Made by a program: the position numbers and the translations under genes. A stretch of DNA of 64,000 nucleotides from contig OX392527.1 in NCBI GenBank assembly GCA_947623455.1, forward strand, positions 52,124,401 to 52,188,400, read 5' to 3'. Each line of letters opens with the position of its first letter. Within the stretch, counting starts at the first letter, position 1. Shown one piece after another: positions 24,313 to 35,607 of the stretch. The notes under the pieces are model-generated. The model was not told where the DNA came from, did not search any database, and worked only from the letters and a program-made list of their open reading frames with translations. Origin of the DNA: Mimachlamys varia (lineage: Eukaryota; Mollusca; Bivalvia; Pectinida; Pectinidae).

Positions 24313-25789
24313 GAAGTAAAATTAAACTACTTGTTTATATTTTCAAATCGTGTGCTACGAAAATGTGTATATTATATGTATGTACCGTGCCACTACTCAA
24401 ATCCACTACTCAAAAGGGAAAACATACAATACACCTACATTAATTAAAGATTTATGTATACTTGTTCATGTGAACGTTCATGAATTTCAGTATCCGTGTA
24501 AAGTTTACTATATTATAAAATACTGTATTTTCGGACGTGAAACGGACTTCGTTAATGTCCACTCGTCATCCAATATATCAGCATACAAAAGGCATCCCTA
24601 CCATCACTCAATTACAGCTACCCTCTCGTACATTTCATACCCTCCCGAAACGATTCAAATCCCAACTTCATTCCATACCCACTCTTCATCTCAAATGAAT
24701 CCTCCCCAACTCTCGAAATTCACCTACCCTACATTTCAGATGGCCGATCCCTAACACTCTTGACAAAAAAATACACCCGAACCCCCTCAACCCAAACAAC
24801 TCAATACCCCCCTCTCCCCCGGCTCTACACACTATTTACATGTATCTACTGTATAAATTAGATAGCATTGACAGAAGGTATTCTAAAACACAGGACGAAC
24901 CCCTCAAGAAGTGAAATGTAAAAAAGGGGGGAAATTGTATTGTAAGGATGTTGCCCCCTCCTTTCGCCTCTCCACACTTTTTGTTCTGTCTTCCTATTTT
25001 ATCTTTTCACCATTGGTTCTTCAAATTGATTACTTTCGAACCTACTGCTGCTGATAAAAACTACACATAGATATAATGACGGTATAAGAAATGACTGTCT
25101 AATCTACAACTAATCGATCTCACAGTTAAGTTACGGATTTAGTTGTCAAGATCTCTTCAGGTTTTATTATTTATGGTAGACTATACATAACGTTGACTTC
25201 ACGTCATTGTTTTTTTTTCGAATGATTTAGTTATTCATCACCACCACCCCTTCAGAGTTTCGGGAAAAAAAACTTATTATGTGCAGATGTTTTTTTGCAA
25301 ATTGAAATTATTTTAAATAATAATATTACGCGCATTGGTGACGTCATACCATTAAAAAAGAGAGAAAAATGGGTTTATCAGCCTTAGTTGTTTTTTTATT
25401 TAGTTTAGCGAGACCGTTTTATTGTTTGAATTGAATTTATAACTTCTAAAATGTATATATTTATACACAAATGCATCTTACTTTAACTCTATATCCGGTG
25501 TAAAAATAATTGTTTCGTCAGCCTATATAAAAGTGAGGCATGTTTGTAATGACGAAGCACAGACATTTCATAAGGTTGTTAAAATCATCGAAGGCGTCAG
25601 CTGGCAAAATAATGGCCTGGGGACTTCTTTTTATATTTTGTCAAAATCAATAGCACGTAAATTATAAGGAGAACGGGAATAATTCCATGGCGTCGCAGAT
25701 ACATCGCTAGAAAGGTAATGATTGCTTATATCACATATAGCTAGCATGTATAAAAGAGTCTATATATATATTTATAAGTAAAACATGAG
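24313..25789. other. gene-free stretch with a C-rich, G-poor strand segment
   Basis: From about 24590 to 24840 the plus strand is rich in CC, CCC and CCCC runs and nearly devoid of G, unlike its surroundings. The overlapping 134-residue frame (24350-24754) is not recognisable and probably reflects this bias. The rest is featureless. Confidence 0.5.
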
Positions 25790-25860
25790 CCATGTCTCGA
25801 ACCTGGTAGGATTAAGCCAGGACAGTATTATCCAACGCCACCAGTCTCGGAATATTGATT
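25790..25860 (-). repeat. tRNA-Arg-like relic (possible SINE head)
   Basis: On the minus strand, GACTGGTGGCGTTGGATAAT gives an A-box-like arm and CCAGGTTCGAGACATGG a B-box-like arm at tRNA spacing. It is similar in design to the head at 9676 and is followed by A+T-rich repeats. No functional cloverleaf can be drawn. Confidence 0.45.
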
Positions 25861-28849
25861 GAAGGGAATCCACTTTTCAACGACCGTAACCGTTTCCACG
25901 CCAACTGTATAGCATGCTCTCTGATGATACGCTGGGCACTTTAACACCACGGTCTATATACCTGAAACCGTTTCCATGCTTTAACACGAATTCTGTGCTC
26001 TAGCTTTATTCTATGTTTTCTTTATAAGTAAATAAAAACATTATTTCGACACTGATTTGGAAAAATATATATGAAGATGTTTAAAGCTAAATAGTGTTTC
26101 CATTTCTTTGATATGGTTTAAGCGACTTGCAACAAAATAAGGTTACACAGAAACCTGCATTTCTCCGTTTATAATTCAGGCGTTTATCCATACATGCAAT
26201 GTATTTCGTTCAGATTGTACAATGTACATGTAAATTTGCTTTACAATTGAAGATCAAACTTGCATGTTTCTGCTGTAAGTTTATGAGAAAGTATAATTTA
26301 TGTTTTTTTTAGTCTGTTAATCATATTTTTGTAATTTTTTTTTAATTATTTTACCCGGATCAAAGTGCCCATTTGAAGTCTTCACAGTGTCTGATATATT
26401 ATCTTTTGGAAGTTACGATTTGTCCATTGATGTTTGTGGAGTTATTGAACAGGAATTTGGCATCCAAAAGCATTTTTAGGACTCGCACAACTAAATAATT
26501 TACTATTTGTTATTACTTAGCTTTAGAGCTAATAACTTTAATATTTGAAGTTCAACACTAGTGACAACTGCCTGAATTCACAGATACATGCATGGCAAAG
26601 ACTTTAAATGACACTTTATCAGGATTTTCGTGGCATTTTAGATCATTACGGGCGTCTGCTTCGGACAACCGGAAATTTACATGTCAAACCAGTGAAATGG
26701 GACGGGAACACCCTCTGACTTTTGACCCCATATCAATCTGCCATCACATATCAAAATCTACCAGAAGTATACATTTTTGTAAAGTTAAATATCTATAGAT
26801 TTCATTCAATGCAGAATATGTCAACACTTATCTATTTAGATTATTCAGAATCACTGTACTTAGCTGGAACAAATTTTCGGTAGGGACTACAAACGTATGA
26901 AACACTTCGTGATAGGCTGATTTAGTTGTGTAAGCGCTTTAAATGAATTCTTAACGGAAGAGGGGAAAACAGGACGCAAAAACAATTAAGCGTTGAGCGA
27001 TGGGCAGATGAAATGAGACCATCATATTTAAGTTTTACGGACGTTTTCTGTTTAAAGCGTGCCTCAGTCATGGTACTGTGAGCTTTTCCCTTTTTCCTTT
27101 TTTTTTTATTTGAAGCCCATTCAAACTCTTCTATTGTAAATTGTTACTTAGTAAATGCAATCAACTTAACCTTATAATTTACCAGATTAATTTAAATACA
27201 ACGCGTTCTCTCTCTCTCTCTCCCCTCTCTCTCACTATCTTTGAAATTAAAAGACCATTTTGTCGTTGACTCAGTAGCAGTGTAAACGTCATAAGGCACT
27301 ACCACTCGGCGATGCTAATGAACAATTACGGCTTTGGCGAGTAAAGTTTGATATATTGAATATGACAAAAGTCTGTTACGGTAACGAATTCCTCTTACAC
27401 GTTTTGAACGGGCGTGAAAAATGTACAAGCAGAAAAGTCGATAGTAAAAGGAATATACAACACAGTCAAACAAAAGATATATAACAATTATATCATAAAA
27501 ATAGCGGTAGATAGATGATCTAAAAAAGTTAGGAAGACTATGTCCGGGCATATTTAACTATGATATATACCTGCGGAATGAGAGGGAGAGACAAAATAAT
27601 GAAATAAACGAGAAAAATACTGCTTACGGCATATGTCAGGAATAACAGAAAATGTCAATTATACCAAAAACGATAAACAAGAAGGGTATGGCATGCTATC
27701 TCTACAAAGACTGAGGATCAATAAAACACTGCTTGTTACACAATATGAATTGCTGCTTGTATCAGATTGAGTAAACGCCAAACTACCCTGCTGGAGCTTG
27801 AAGGAAAACTAAAACTGGTTTACTTTATCCATGGAAATCTGGAGCCGTAGGATGCGTACAATATTGGAACCCCTTCAGAGGCAAAAGAGAGATGGAAACT
27901 AATCTACTCTATCTATTGTAATAACTCCGATATAAACTCTATTAATATGTATGTTCACTATCTTACATCATTCTGGTACAATGTCTCTCATTGCGCTCAT
28001 GGTTCCTTTAATCACTTTTCCGTGGAGTTTAGTCCGATAACTCAGGTTTCCTCCCCATTAAGACCCCCATCGCGTTCCTATCTGTTTAAGCACGAGTGAT
28101 TCGTATCGGTGTTAAACTTGTTTTTATCATTGTTGTAAGTACAGAATGTTAAATAGCTAAAATATAGTAATGGCTATTGTGTTACCATGACGCAAAACAG
28201 AAGCGATCAAACAGCACAGATTACATTACCTTGTCGCTGTGAGCAGCGGAATGTCGTCCAACACGTGTTGGTATTTAGTGCAGAAAGGTCTGAGATTCAG
28301 TATCAAAACGTCACATATAAAGAGCAAAGCATCTACTCGAACAAGGTTTCAGACTCGTTACCAAAACTTCTTATCAGGAAAAGAATATATGAAGTGATAC
28401 TACAGTAATATGCCTTACCAGAACAAAGGTCTAGGATTCCGTTCCAACGACCGGACCAGAACAAAACTCCAAGACTTGGTTTTAATTTCCCATTTCAGAA
28501 CATGATCAGAACAAAACTCCATGATGATGGCTCGGAACTTAATCAATGCATAGCATAACCCCCATTCTTCTTTCCCCATGCCCCTTACCCTCCCTATATT
28601 ATTGAAAACATGACAACACCTCACAAAACCAAATGGACTGAAACTGAATTCAACAGGAATATAAGCAATAACGACAGTGACATAAACACACTTTTATCAT
28701 AGCTTCGTTAGCATGCTATGCTAGACGCTATTAGAATCTTGCCACTAAATACCAGTCCCCTTGTATGTTTTACTGAGATATTAAAACTAAGCCAGAGCTA
28801 AACGTTAACCTTAATGCTGGACAATGGAACATTTTACAGGATCAGAGCT
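25861..28849. other. gene-free stretch with a CT microsatellite
   Basis: A pyrimidine microsatellite (CT)n with a CCCC interruption lies at 27207-27233. From about 28250 to 28520 there is faint repetition of CAGAACAAAACTCC and AAGGTYT-type words, perhaps an old minisatellite. No gene is supported. Confidence 0.5.
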
Positions 28850-29275
28850 AGGTACCAAAAGAACGTTCCTACCAAATATCAGAACGCGGGTGTCAATAAA
28901 ATTAAAAATATCGGAGAAAACATAAGCGTGAACAAAACCATAATCCGAACTCAAAATTGATAAAAATATTGACAAATATAAACAAAAGAAATATCTACAT
29001 GGATAACCCAGTAAAAGTACTAGAGAGATAATAAGACCAGGTGTTCCGGAGGAGTAAGCGTCTCCTGCCTCATCAACTACGCCTGTCATTTAAGTCTTGG
29101 TAAAATTCACGTAAATGTCAAGGCTTTTAAGTGAGAACTGAGGCTCAAATCACAATCGCAAGCTGGCATACTAATGAGCGTATTCAAAAACGTCCATCTT
29201 CATATCATACAAGGTACAGAAAATGTTTCAATGAGACTAAGATGGCGACCATAAAACTTGTCCATAGTCTTCATC
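28850..29275 (-). repeat. dispersed repeat family D, copy 3
   Basis: Near full-length right part in reverse orientation: TAATCCGAACTCAAAATTGA, AATAAGACCAGGTGTTCCGG, GAGTAAGCGTCTCCTGC, CTCATCAACTACGCCTGTC, CATACTAATGAGCGTATTC and GATGGCGACCATAAAACTTG. The 92-residue frame 28811-29089 is inside it and is not considered a gene. Confidence 0.85.
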
Positions 29276-31053
29276 AACCTGTTTAATATACATGTGTATG
29301 TACTTTCCATTTCATTTCATACGAGTTTTATGAGACGAGTAGCCTATAAAAAAAAGCTTAGATTTCGCAAGACGCTATACATTCCGAGCTAAATTGAAAA
29401 ATTCGTGACGAGTTTTATAAACCCAATTTAAAATGTAACGAATGTGATACTATTTTGTTAACATTTTTATAACTTTGTTGTATAATGTAACTTACATCTA
29501 TTATTCAGATATAAAAATTGAATCAGCAAGGGAAAATGTAGAGTTGACCTTGCAAGTGTAATGAAACAAAACGCTTTTGAAGAGACAAGCTTATGTTGAC
29601 CCTGTCGCCGTCGCCGGAAGGTACTGAACCAAAGACTCACATTCTGCCAATCTGATAAATGCAGATCATTATCCTCATTGTTACAAAAGGATCTGACAAC
29701 ATTCCATTAATCGCATTACAATTTACACCTAAACTGAGATGAGGGGGCTCACAGACTCTCGCAAATCTATGACCAAGTCATAAACAAAGCAAACCGGAAT
29801 CGAGCCATTTCGATACAATAACTGTATTATTGTATTAGCCTAACAGCGTAGACGAAATGACCGATCTGTCGTTACAAATTCGTACACAATGATCACCTCT
29901 TTTGTGCAAACGCTTTGCTGGTCATTTTTCTGAAGACGGCGACAGAGTAAAACAATCTTTAGATATGATATTATCAATTGTTTACGTTTGTTAATCATTT
30001 CGCCTCAACAAGCTAAAATGTTGTACGTTAGATTATCGTCGGTTTTAAGTTTAGATTTTGACGATCGAAGAGCTGTATTATGTGCATTTATAAATTTATC
30101 TAAATTTGACAAATATTTTAACACCATTTGATCCATAACTCACAAATCTAACACGTGAATTGGACGATATATTTGTGGGTACCTATGTTTTTCCAGTTGT
30201 GTACATTTGTAGATAAACAACCAATTATTCATCATTCTTAGAGTTCCGCTTGTTCGAGAGAAAAAGAAGCTCAAAAACAGATGTTGTTTTCGACCATGTG
30301 TGAAACTATGCCGGGTGAGAGATGTTAAACAATAGCTGCGCATGACCTGACTCGCGGTCCATCCTAATTAAAATTGAGAGGAAAACAACCCCCTGAGAAG
30401 CATTGTATATGGACCATTTACTCTTAAGATTCAGTCACCTCTGAAAACAAAAGAGTTAAAGATACTTAGAATTTCGCCGGTGTTAAATTTTTTGGGGTAA
30501 ACAACCAATTATATATCGCGTTCTACTTGTTAGGAGAAAAACCCCGGGTGAGAACACATGCTATTTCTCAGCCATGTTTCTGAATTTAGGCCAGATGCTA
30601 GACGGTCCAAATGTTAGCCTAAAGCGAACGGTCAACACAGTAAGATAAACTCCTAGTTTTAACAGATTGAAGGTCATATATCAAGACTCATATTTAAATA
30701 TCCTTAAAAACATTATTTGGTTAAAATGAAATCGCTGATAAATGTTGAAAACAAACCCATTTGTTACTAGAAATATCTCTTCATATCCTAAAACAAAAAA
30801 GATCTGTACACTGTTTTGTTTAAATTGAACCTGTAAATTATGTTTTGGCCGAGACCAACTATTTTACAGGTGGATCGACTCTTATACCATATTCTAATGT
30901 CAAATGTAAAGAGGTTAAAATACGAGAGCAGATGGAATGAAATAGCGTTTTAATTTATTGTGGGGATATTGAAAACTGATTGAGAAATCGGTGACATATA
31001 CATGTCCCTGCTACCAAACCAAACATCTCTTCTCTTGGCTGATACATAGAGGA
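29276..31053. other. gene-free stretch
   Basis: A weak direct repetition links about 30212-30300 and 30496-30580 (TAAACAACCAATTAT, then TTGTT and GAGAAAAA, then GGGTGAGA). Otherwise nothing is supported. Confidence 0.5.
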
Positions 31054-31191
31054 TCTGTCATGAGTTTCTCTTCATATTGAATTTATGATATGAGTTTTGA
31101 ATTTTTCATTTTTTGCGAGCCTCTGGCGAGTAAAAATGAAAAATTCTAAACGAGTATCATAAATTCAATATGAAGAGAAACGAATGACAGA
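31054..31191. repeat. long imperfect hairpin, about 61-bp arms
   Basis: The left arm 31054-31114 and right arm 31131-31191 are reverse complements with only a few mismatches. Shared core words are TTTCTCTTCATATTGAATTT on the left and its complement on the right. The 16-base centre is GCGAGCCTCTGGCGAG. A palindrome of this size typically marks a foldback element or the end of a MITE. It abuts the inverted-repeat pair 31197/31537. Confidence 0.9.
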
Positions 31192-31196
31192 TTCTT

Positions 31197-31537
31197 TTTA
31201 TCATATGACGTTAAATCGTCTTTCCTCGTCCTTAACAGATTTTGTCTTTGCCGTTCTCGCCAACTGATTTCAATATGTCGAACCAAATAACCCATACCTT
31301 CGAAGGAGGTCAAATATACCGGCGAACGAAGAAGTAGTCCAACACAATTGACTCTTGCAATTGATTCATTTTATAAAATAAAGACACCTTATTAAGTAGA
31401 CCGTTCCTGTGCGTATTAATACAGTTCACAAAGAACCAGCCAATCAGCGAAGCGGAAGTTGTTATTACACGTGTGTAATATAGAAAATGTATGTAATGGC
31501 TTTATTACACTGCATATAACGGTAGTCATATGATAAA
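31197..31537. mobile_element. probable MITE with TTTATCATATGAC inverted ends
   Basis: TTTATCATATGAC at 31197-31209 is exactly inverted at 31525-31537 (GTCATATGATAAA). The interior of about 315 bases has no coding frame. It contains GCCAATCAGCGAAGCGGAAG and a GTGTGTAATATAG/TTATTACACTGC pair that adds internal symmetry. Together with the hairpin to its left it may be one composite element of about 480 bases. No target-site duplication could be fixed. Confidence 0.55.
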
Positions 31538-31539
31538 TA

Positions 31540-33568
31540 GTATTTAAACCTCACATTGTTTTATGACATAGGTTATTGGGAAATTAATAACAATACTGGA
31601 TGCTCAGTATGTCGATGTTTTTTTATGATTTATTCAAACAATATTGATATTGTAGCAGCCTGAGTCTTCTGATGTTGCTCCTGTTGCCACTTACCAACAT
31701 ATCTTAGTTCTGATGACGCTTGATCCTGATTCACAATCTATCGTCTCAAAAGTGATATCAATCTCGTTGACGCTTGATCTTAGTGACACCTCTCTACGTG
31801 GCAAGCCCGAACGAATCGGCACTTTATCTTGATTTTTGCACAAAAGCGGAATCGTTTAGGCTCGCCTCGCAGAAAAATGTGGCGCCTCTCTATCACTGCT
31901 ATGACGTCATTTCCGGTTTCACTGTTTCTTCTCAGGCGTCGAGAATCAGAATCCATGCACCTCATATACATGTTACTTTTCAACAGGAAACTAGAACCGG
32001 AAGTGGACATCATTAAAATCTTTCTTATCTTTCACAAGTCCCTGTTATTGCTCGTATCAACACCTACGCCACATTCATTTTTATTTCCCGCTAAGAAATT
32101 CACTTATATTGTATTTAAATTAATTTAGAAGTGAACGGTACAAGTAGTACGCACCATACCGGAAACCCACCAGAGAATGTCTTTACCATTCTAAAACAAA
32201 CTAGGTATATTGTATACGGAGCAGCAAGGTTATTGTTGCAGTATAAACAAGAAAAAACACCCAGCCAAATACCTTAGTTAACAATGGAACTACGATTAAA
32301 TATGAAAGCAATTTATACATGCACCAGAACTAGAGTAAACAAAACCAAATCCGCTGTAACATGTACTGGTGTTATTTCTACATGCTTTGTCTGCACTTGA
32401 TATATTGATATTGACACAATATCCTCCACTGCCGAACTGAAGCTCTTCAAGAAAAAACGCCCTCAAACGAACATCAGGAATGACATGTGCAGCTGATAAA
32501 GCAACTTACTGCCGAGATATCTTTATTTACCCCCAACTAAAACTGCGATATAGCAGTAGATTCCTTTATTATTTAAAGGTTGAATTAGACGATTAATGAA
32601 GCACCTAAGACAGAAACTGGTCTTATTTCTTTATAGCCTTTAAAAAACAAGGGAAAATACAAAAACCAAAATGGTTCCGAATCTTGCGTTGAATCATTTT
32701 AGATGATGTCTATATTCTATATTCTGTTTTCTGTGTTGTCACCCTAATCACCCCTGCTTGGGCCCGTTTTTGAGTACCGGAATCGGTAATGTCAGCCAGC
32801 TAATGTCCTGAAATCGTGGCATTTCTGCACCATGTGAACTCGCACCACAGTAAGTTCAACACCCCGATAGGACTTTATCTGTACGACAAACCATACATAT
32901 GTCTAAAGTAAAGACTCTTTGAAGTAGGCGTTTAGGAAAAAATCAGGGAATACCGAATACCATCGTCGACTGGAATTACCAGACATGATTTTCCTTTGAT
33001 GAAATATCGTTCTTTTTTAACATACAAAAACGTGACGGGAGATCAAATAAAGTGTGATAAAACGACATTTGATATCACAGATATAAATGATATTTCATAT
33101 CTCGTTCCTAAGAAAGAAACAAGCTCACGATAGCTTTCAATTAAAAACGACAAAGAACGATGTAAAGACAACGGGTCTCTTGTCGGATTTATGATGAATG
33201 TGCAAGATTTGTTTGTGCAGCTTCAAATTCACGAATTGAACTCAATAATGACGATTGATTAGTGCCTGATAATGCTAAATCTCTAAGGCGTTGATTAGCT
33301 TTGACTTTTATCTTGGTTAAAATTATAAAAGTCGATCAAGGTTGAAAGGAGATTATCTAGCCTTTGAAACAAATAAAAGATTTGAAAGCCTAGAAAATTG
33401 AAAAATCATATTTAGGAGTAAACTAATCATCCACAACGAAACCAGGACAATAGTTCAAAGGAATGGATAACATCTGCTTAGATTTAGGGAAGATCTGGAG
33501 CTATTGGGTACACTTAGCGCATCACGTGTTTAGACAGAGTGAGCCGGCGGTTAGCTTTGGCTTTAGCT
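31540..33568. other. gene-free stretch
   Basis: Overlapping frames of 77-99 codons on both strands at 31774-32128 coincide with a slightly GC-richer patch. None resembles a known protein and the two strands are equally open, so no gene is called. Confidence 0.5.
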
Positions 33569-33668
33569 TGATGTTTACTTGGATGTGACAAAGATTTGCA
33601 TGGCGGGTGTCGTCGATGAAGCAGAAGACGCTTACTCTTCCGGAACACCTGGTCTTATTATCTTGTAC
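33569..33668 (+). repeat. dispersed repeat family D, copy 4 (100-bp fragment)
   Basis: Covers TTGATGTTTACTTGGATGTG, then GGCGGGTGTCGTCGATGAAG, CAGAAGACGCTTACTCTTCC and GGAACACCTGGTCTTATTAT. It is truncated on both sides and lies against the left edge of the degenerate array that follows, in the orientation opposite to copy 5. Confidence 0.85.
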
Positions 33669-33669
33669 T

Positions 33670-34560
33670 ACGATGTGTGCGCGCGGGGCTCAGTTTGGAC
33701 TAATCTACACTGTGTATTTAGAGCAAGATCACGTTAAGACAGACCCATAGCAGTTCAGTGATGGGGCTTAGTTTTGGCTAGGCGGCGATGTTAAAGCAGA
33801 CCTTAACCTGTTCAGTACTGGGGCTTATACATGTACTCATGACAAGACATTGTTAAGGCAGAACTAAATCTGTTCAGTACCGGGATACGTTTCTGCTAAC
33901 CTATTCAGGGCAAGGCAAAAGTGTTAAAACAGACAAGAACAAATATAAAGAATACCGAAGCGTTAACAAAATCATTATTCGAACTCAAAATCGATTTAAT
34001 AAGGGGGAAATTTGAACAAAGGAAAGAGACCTTGGTAAAAGTACGAAAGAATAAGACCAGGTGTTCCGGAAGAGTAAGCGTATTCTGCTTCATTGACGAC
34101 ACCTGTCATGTAAATCTTAGTGACATCCTAGTAAACATCAAATCCTCAAAATGAGATCCGAGGCATTGTCTACCACAACAAGTAATCATACTAACGAGAT
34201 ATTTAGTACTGGGACTCATACTCAGCGGACGGCAGTGACAAAGTAGAACTAGAGCTGTACCAATACCGGGGCCTAGTTTGGGCTAACCTACTCAGCGCAA
34301 TGCAGTGCAAAGACAGACCTAAAACTGGCTAACCTACTCAGCGCAATGCAGTGCAAAGACAGACCTAAAACTGTTAAGTGCTGATGCTTAGAATCAGCGC
34401 AAAACAAGTGTAAAGACAGGTTTATTGGCCAAACTAAGACGGCAGTTACATGTACTGGGACAGATCTAGAGCTATTTCGTGTAGGCTGTACTTCAGACAT
34501 GTTCGGGCAGTACTGGGAAAGGTCTATAGATGCTTTTAGTGTCGGTGTATTTATGTGGTA
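33670..34560. repeat. degenerate minisatellite (about 45-75 bp units) split by a D copy
   Basis: Recurring words are CAGTACTGGGGCTTAG, GGCTAACCTACTCAG, GTTAAGACAGACC and CCTAAACCTGTT, roughly every 70 bases. Inside it, 34281-34326 and 34327-34372 are a perfect 46-bp tandem duplication. D copy 5 interrupts the array between about 33936 and 34200, with array words resuming on both sides. Confidence 0.8.
33936..34200 (-). repeat. dispersed repeat family D, copy 5, inserted in the array
   Basis: Reverse-orientation D: ATACCGAAGCGTTAACAAAA, TTCGAACTCAAAATCGATTT, AATAAGACCAGGTGTTCCGG, AAGAGTAAGCGTATTCTGC, TTCATTGACGACACCTGTC, GTAAATCTTAGTGACATCC. It carries a plus-strand 77-residue frame (33921-34154) containing CSGRVSVFCFIDDT, also present in copies 6, 7 and (partly) 9. 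Confidence 0.88.
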
Positions 34561-35302
34561 GATCTATATCTTTCAACTGTGTGGCAGTTCTGATGAAAAT
34601 ATATGCCAAATGCAAGGGCAGATCCAGAACCGTTGGGTGAGTGCTGGGTCAGATAGATATAGGGATGTGTTAGTTTCTATGCAGGTGTGGACAGAGTATC
34701 AAAAATAGATGAAATGGAATATCTTTAATGTTAGAGTTTTAGGTTGAGTATGCCTACCTCTTCCCGTAAGCCCGTCTGTAGGGTTCTTTAGTTAAGTCCA
34801 ACGGCGACAATCAGTCTACCTGTAAAAATAAACAAAAGAAAATGAGTTTTGATGATGTCAGTTTTTTTGCCTATGTGCTGGTTGTCTATTATGGCCGTTC
34901 CAATAAGACATTAGTATGCAAGAGTTATTAAGGAGAAACTTGCTCATTGATTGTTTGGAGCACGTTTTTTCCTGTCCTGGGGGTTGGGATGGGGGTTACT
35001 TGAGTCATCTTTACATATATTTTGATGTTCTATTGATAAAATACATCATACAAATAGCATTATGCACGAGGCACATCGTCAGGATCTATAGGAAAAAGAC
35101 CTTTCATAACTACCATCATATAACCTCCCAAAAAACCTATTTCTAGTAAAGACATATTATTCCATCTTAAATAATTCTATTTGATACCCAACAGTGTTAC
35201 AGGAGAGATAAACAAGGTTCGCAGAACAAAATTGTATACTCTTTAATACATTTGATATTTCAAAGCTACACTAGTTTTGCGCGTTGTTCGCGTGCCGTTA
35301 AC
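34561..35302. other. gene-free stretch
   Basis: No supported gene or repeat. Confidence 0.5.
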
Positions 35303-35607
35303 TACATGTATGGTGCAACGAAAAATGTAACAATTTTGAAAAATGTAACAATTTTGAAAAAAAATGTAACAATTTTGGAAAAATGTAACAATTTTGGGCA
35401 AATGTAACAATTTTGGAAAAATGTAACAATTTTGAAAAAAGTAACGAAAATTGTACTGTTATATTATTCGTTCATAATGTACGGTAAAAATGCAGCAGTT
35501 GTTCTATTTTCCGTAAATGATGAACGAAAAATATAACATTGATACAATTTTCGTGCGGAAATTGTTATATTTTTCGAAATTATTACATATTCGTTGCATC
35601 ACATGTA
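35303..35607. mobile_element. foldback element with a tandemly expanded left arm
   Basis: The outer ends are inverted: TACATGTATGGTGCAACGAA on the left, and on the right the complement of TACATGTGATGCAACGAATA. Inner arms at 35445-35484 and 35511-35553 are also inverted (CGAAAATTGTACTG... against CGAAAATTGTATCA..., then TTCGTTCAT on both). Between outer and inner arms the left side holds six copies of ATGTAACAATTTTGGAAAA with GTAACA starts at 35327, 35345, 35366, 35385, 35404 and 35423. The right side holds only two diverged copies. There is no coding capacity. No target-site duplication can be fixed, because TACATGTA is itself palindromic. Confidence 0.83.

Noticed and set aside
24350..24754. 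134-residue plus-strand frame
   Set aside because: No recognisable domain; its second half follows the C-rich, G-poor segment, which lowers stop-codon frequency.
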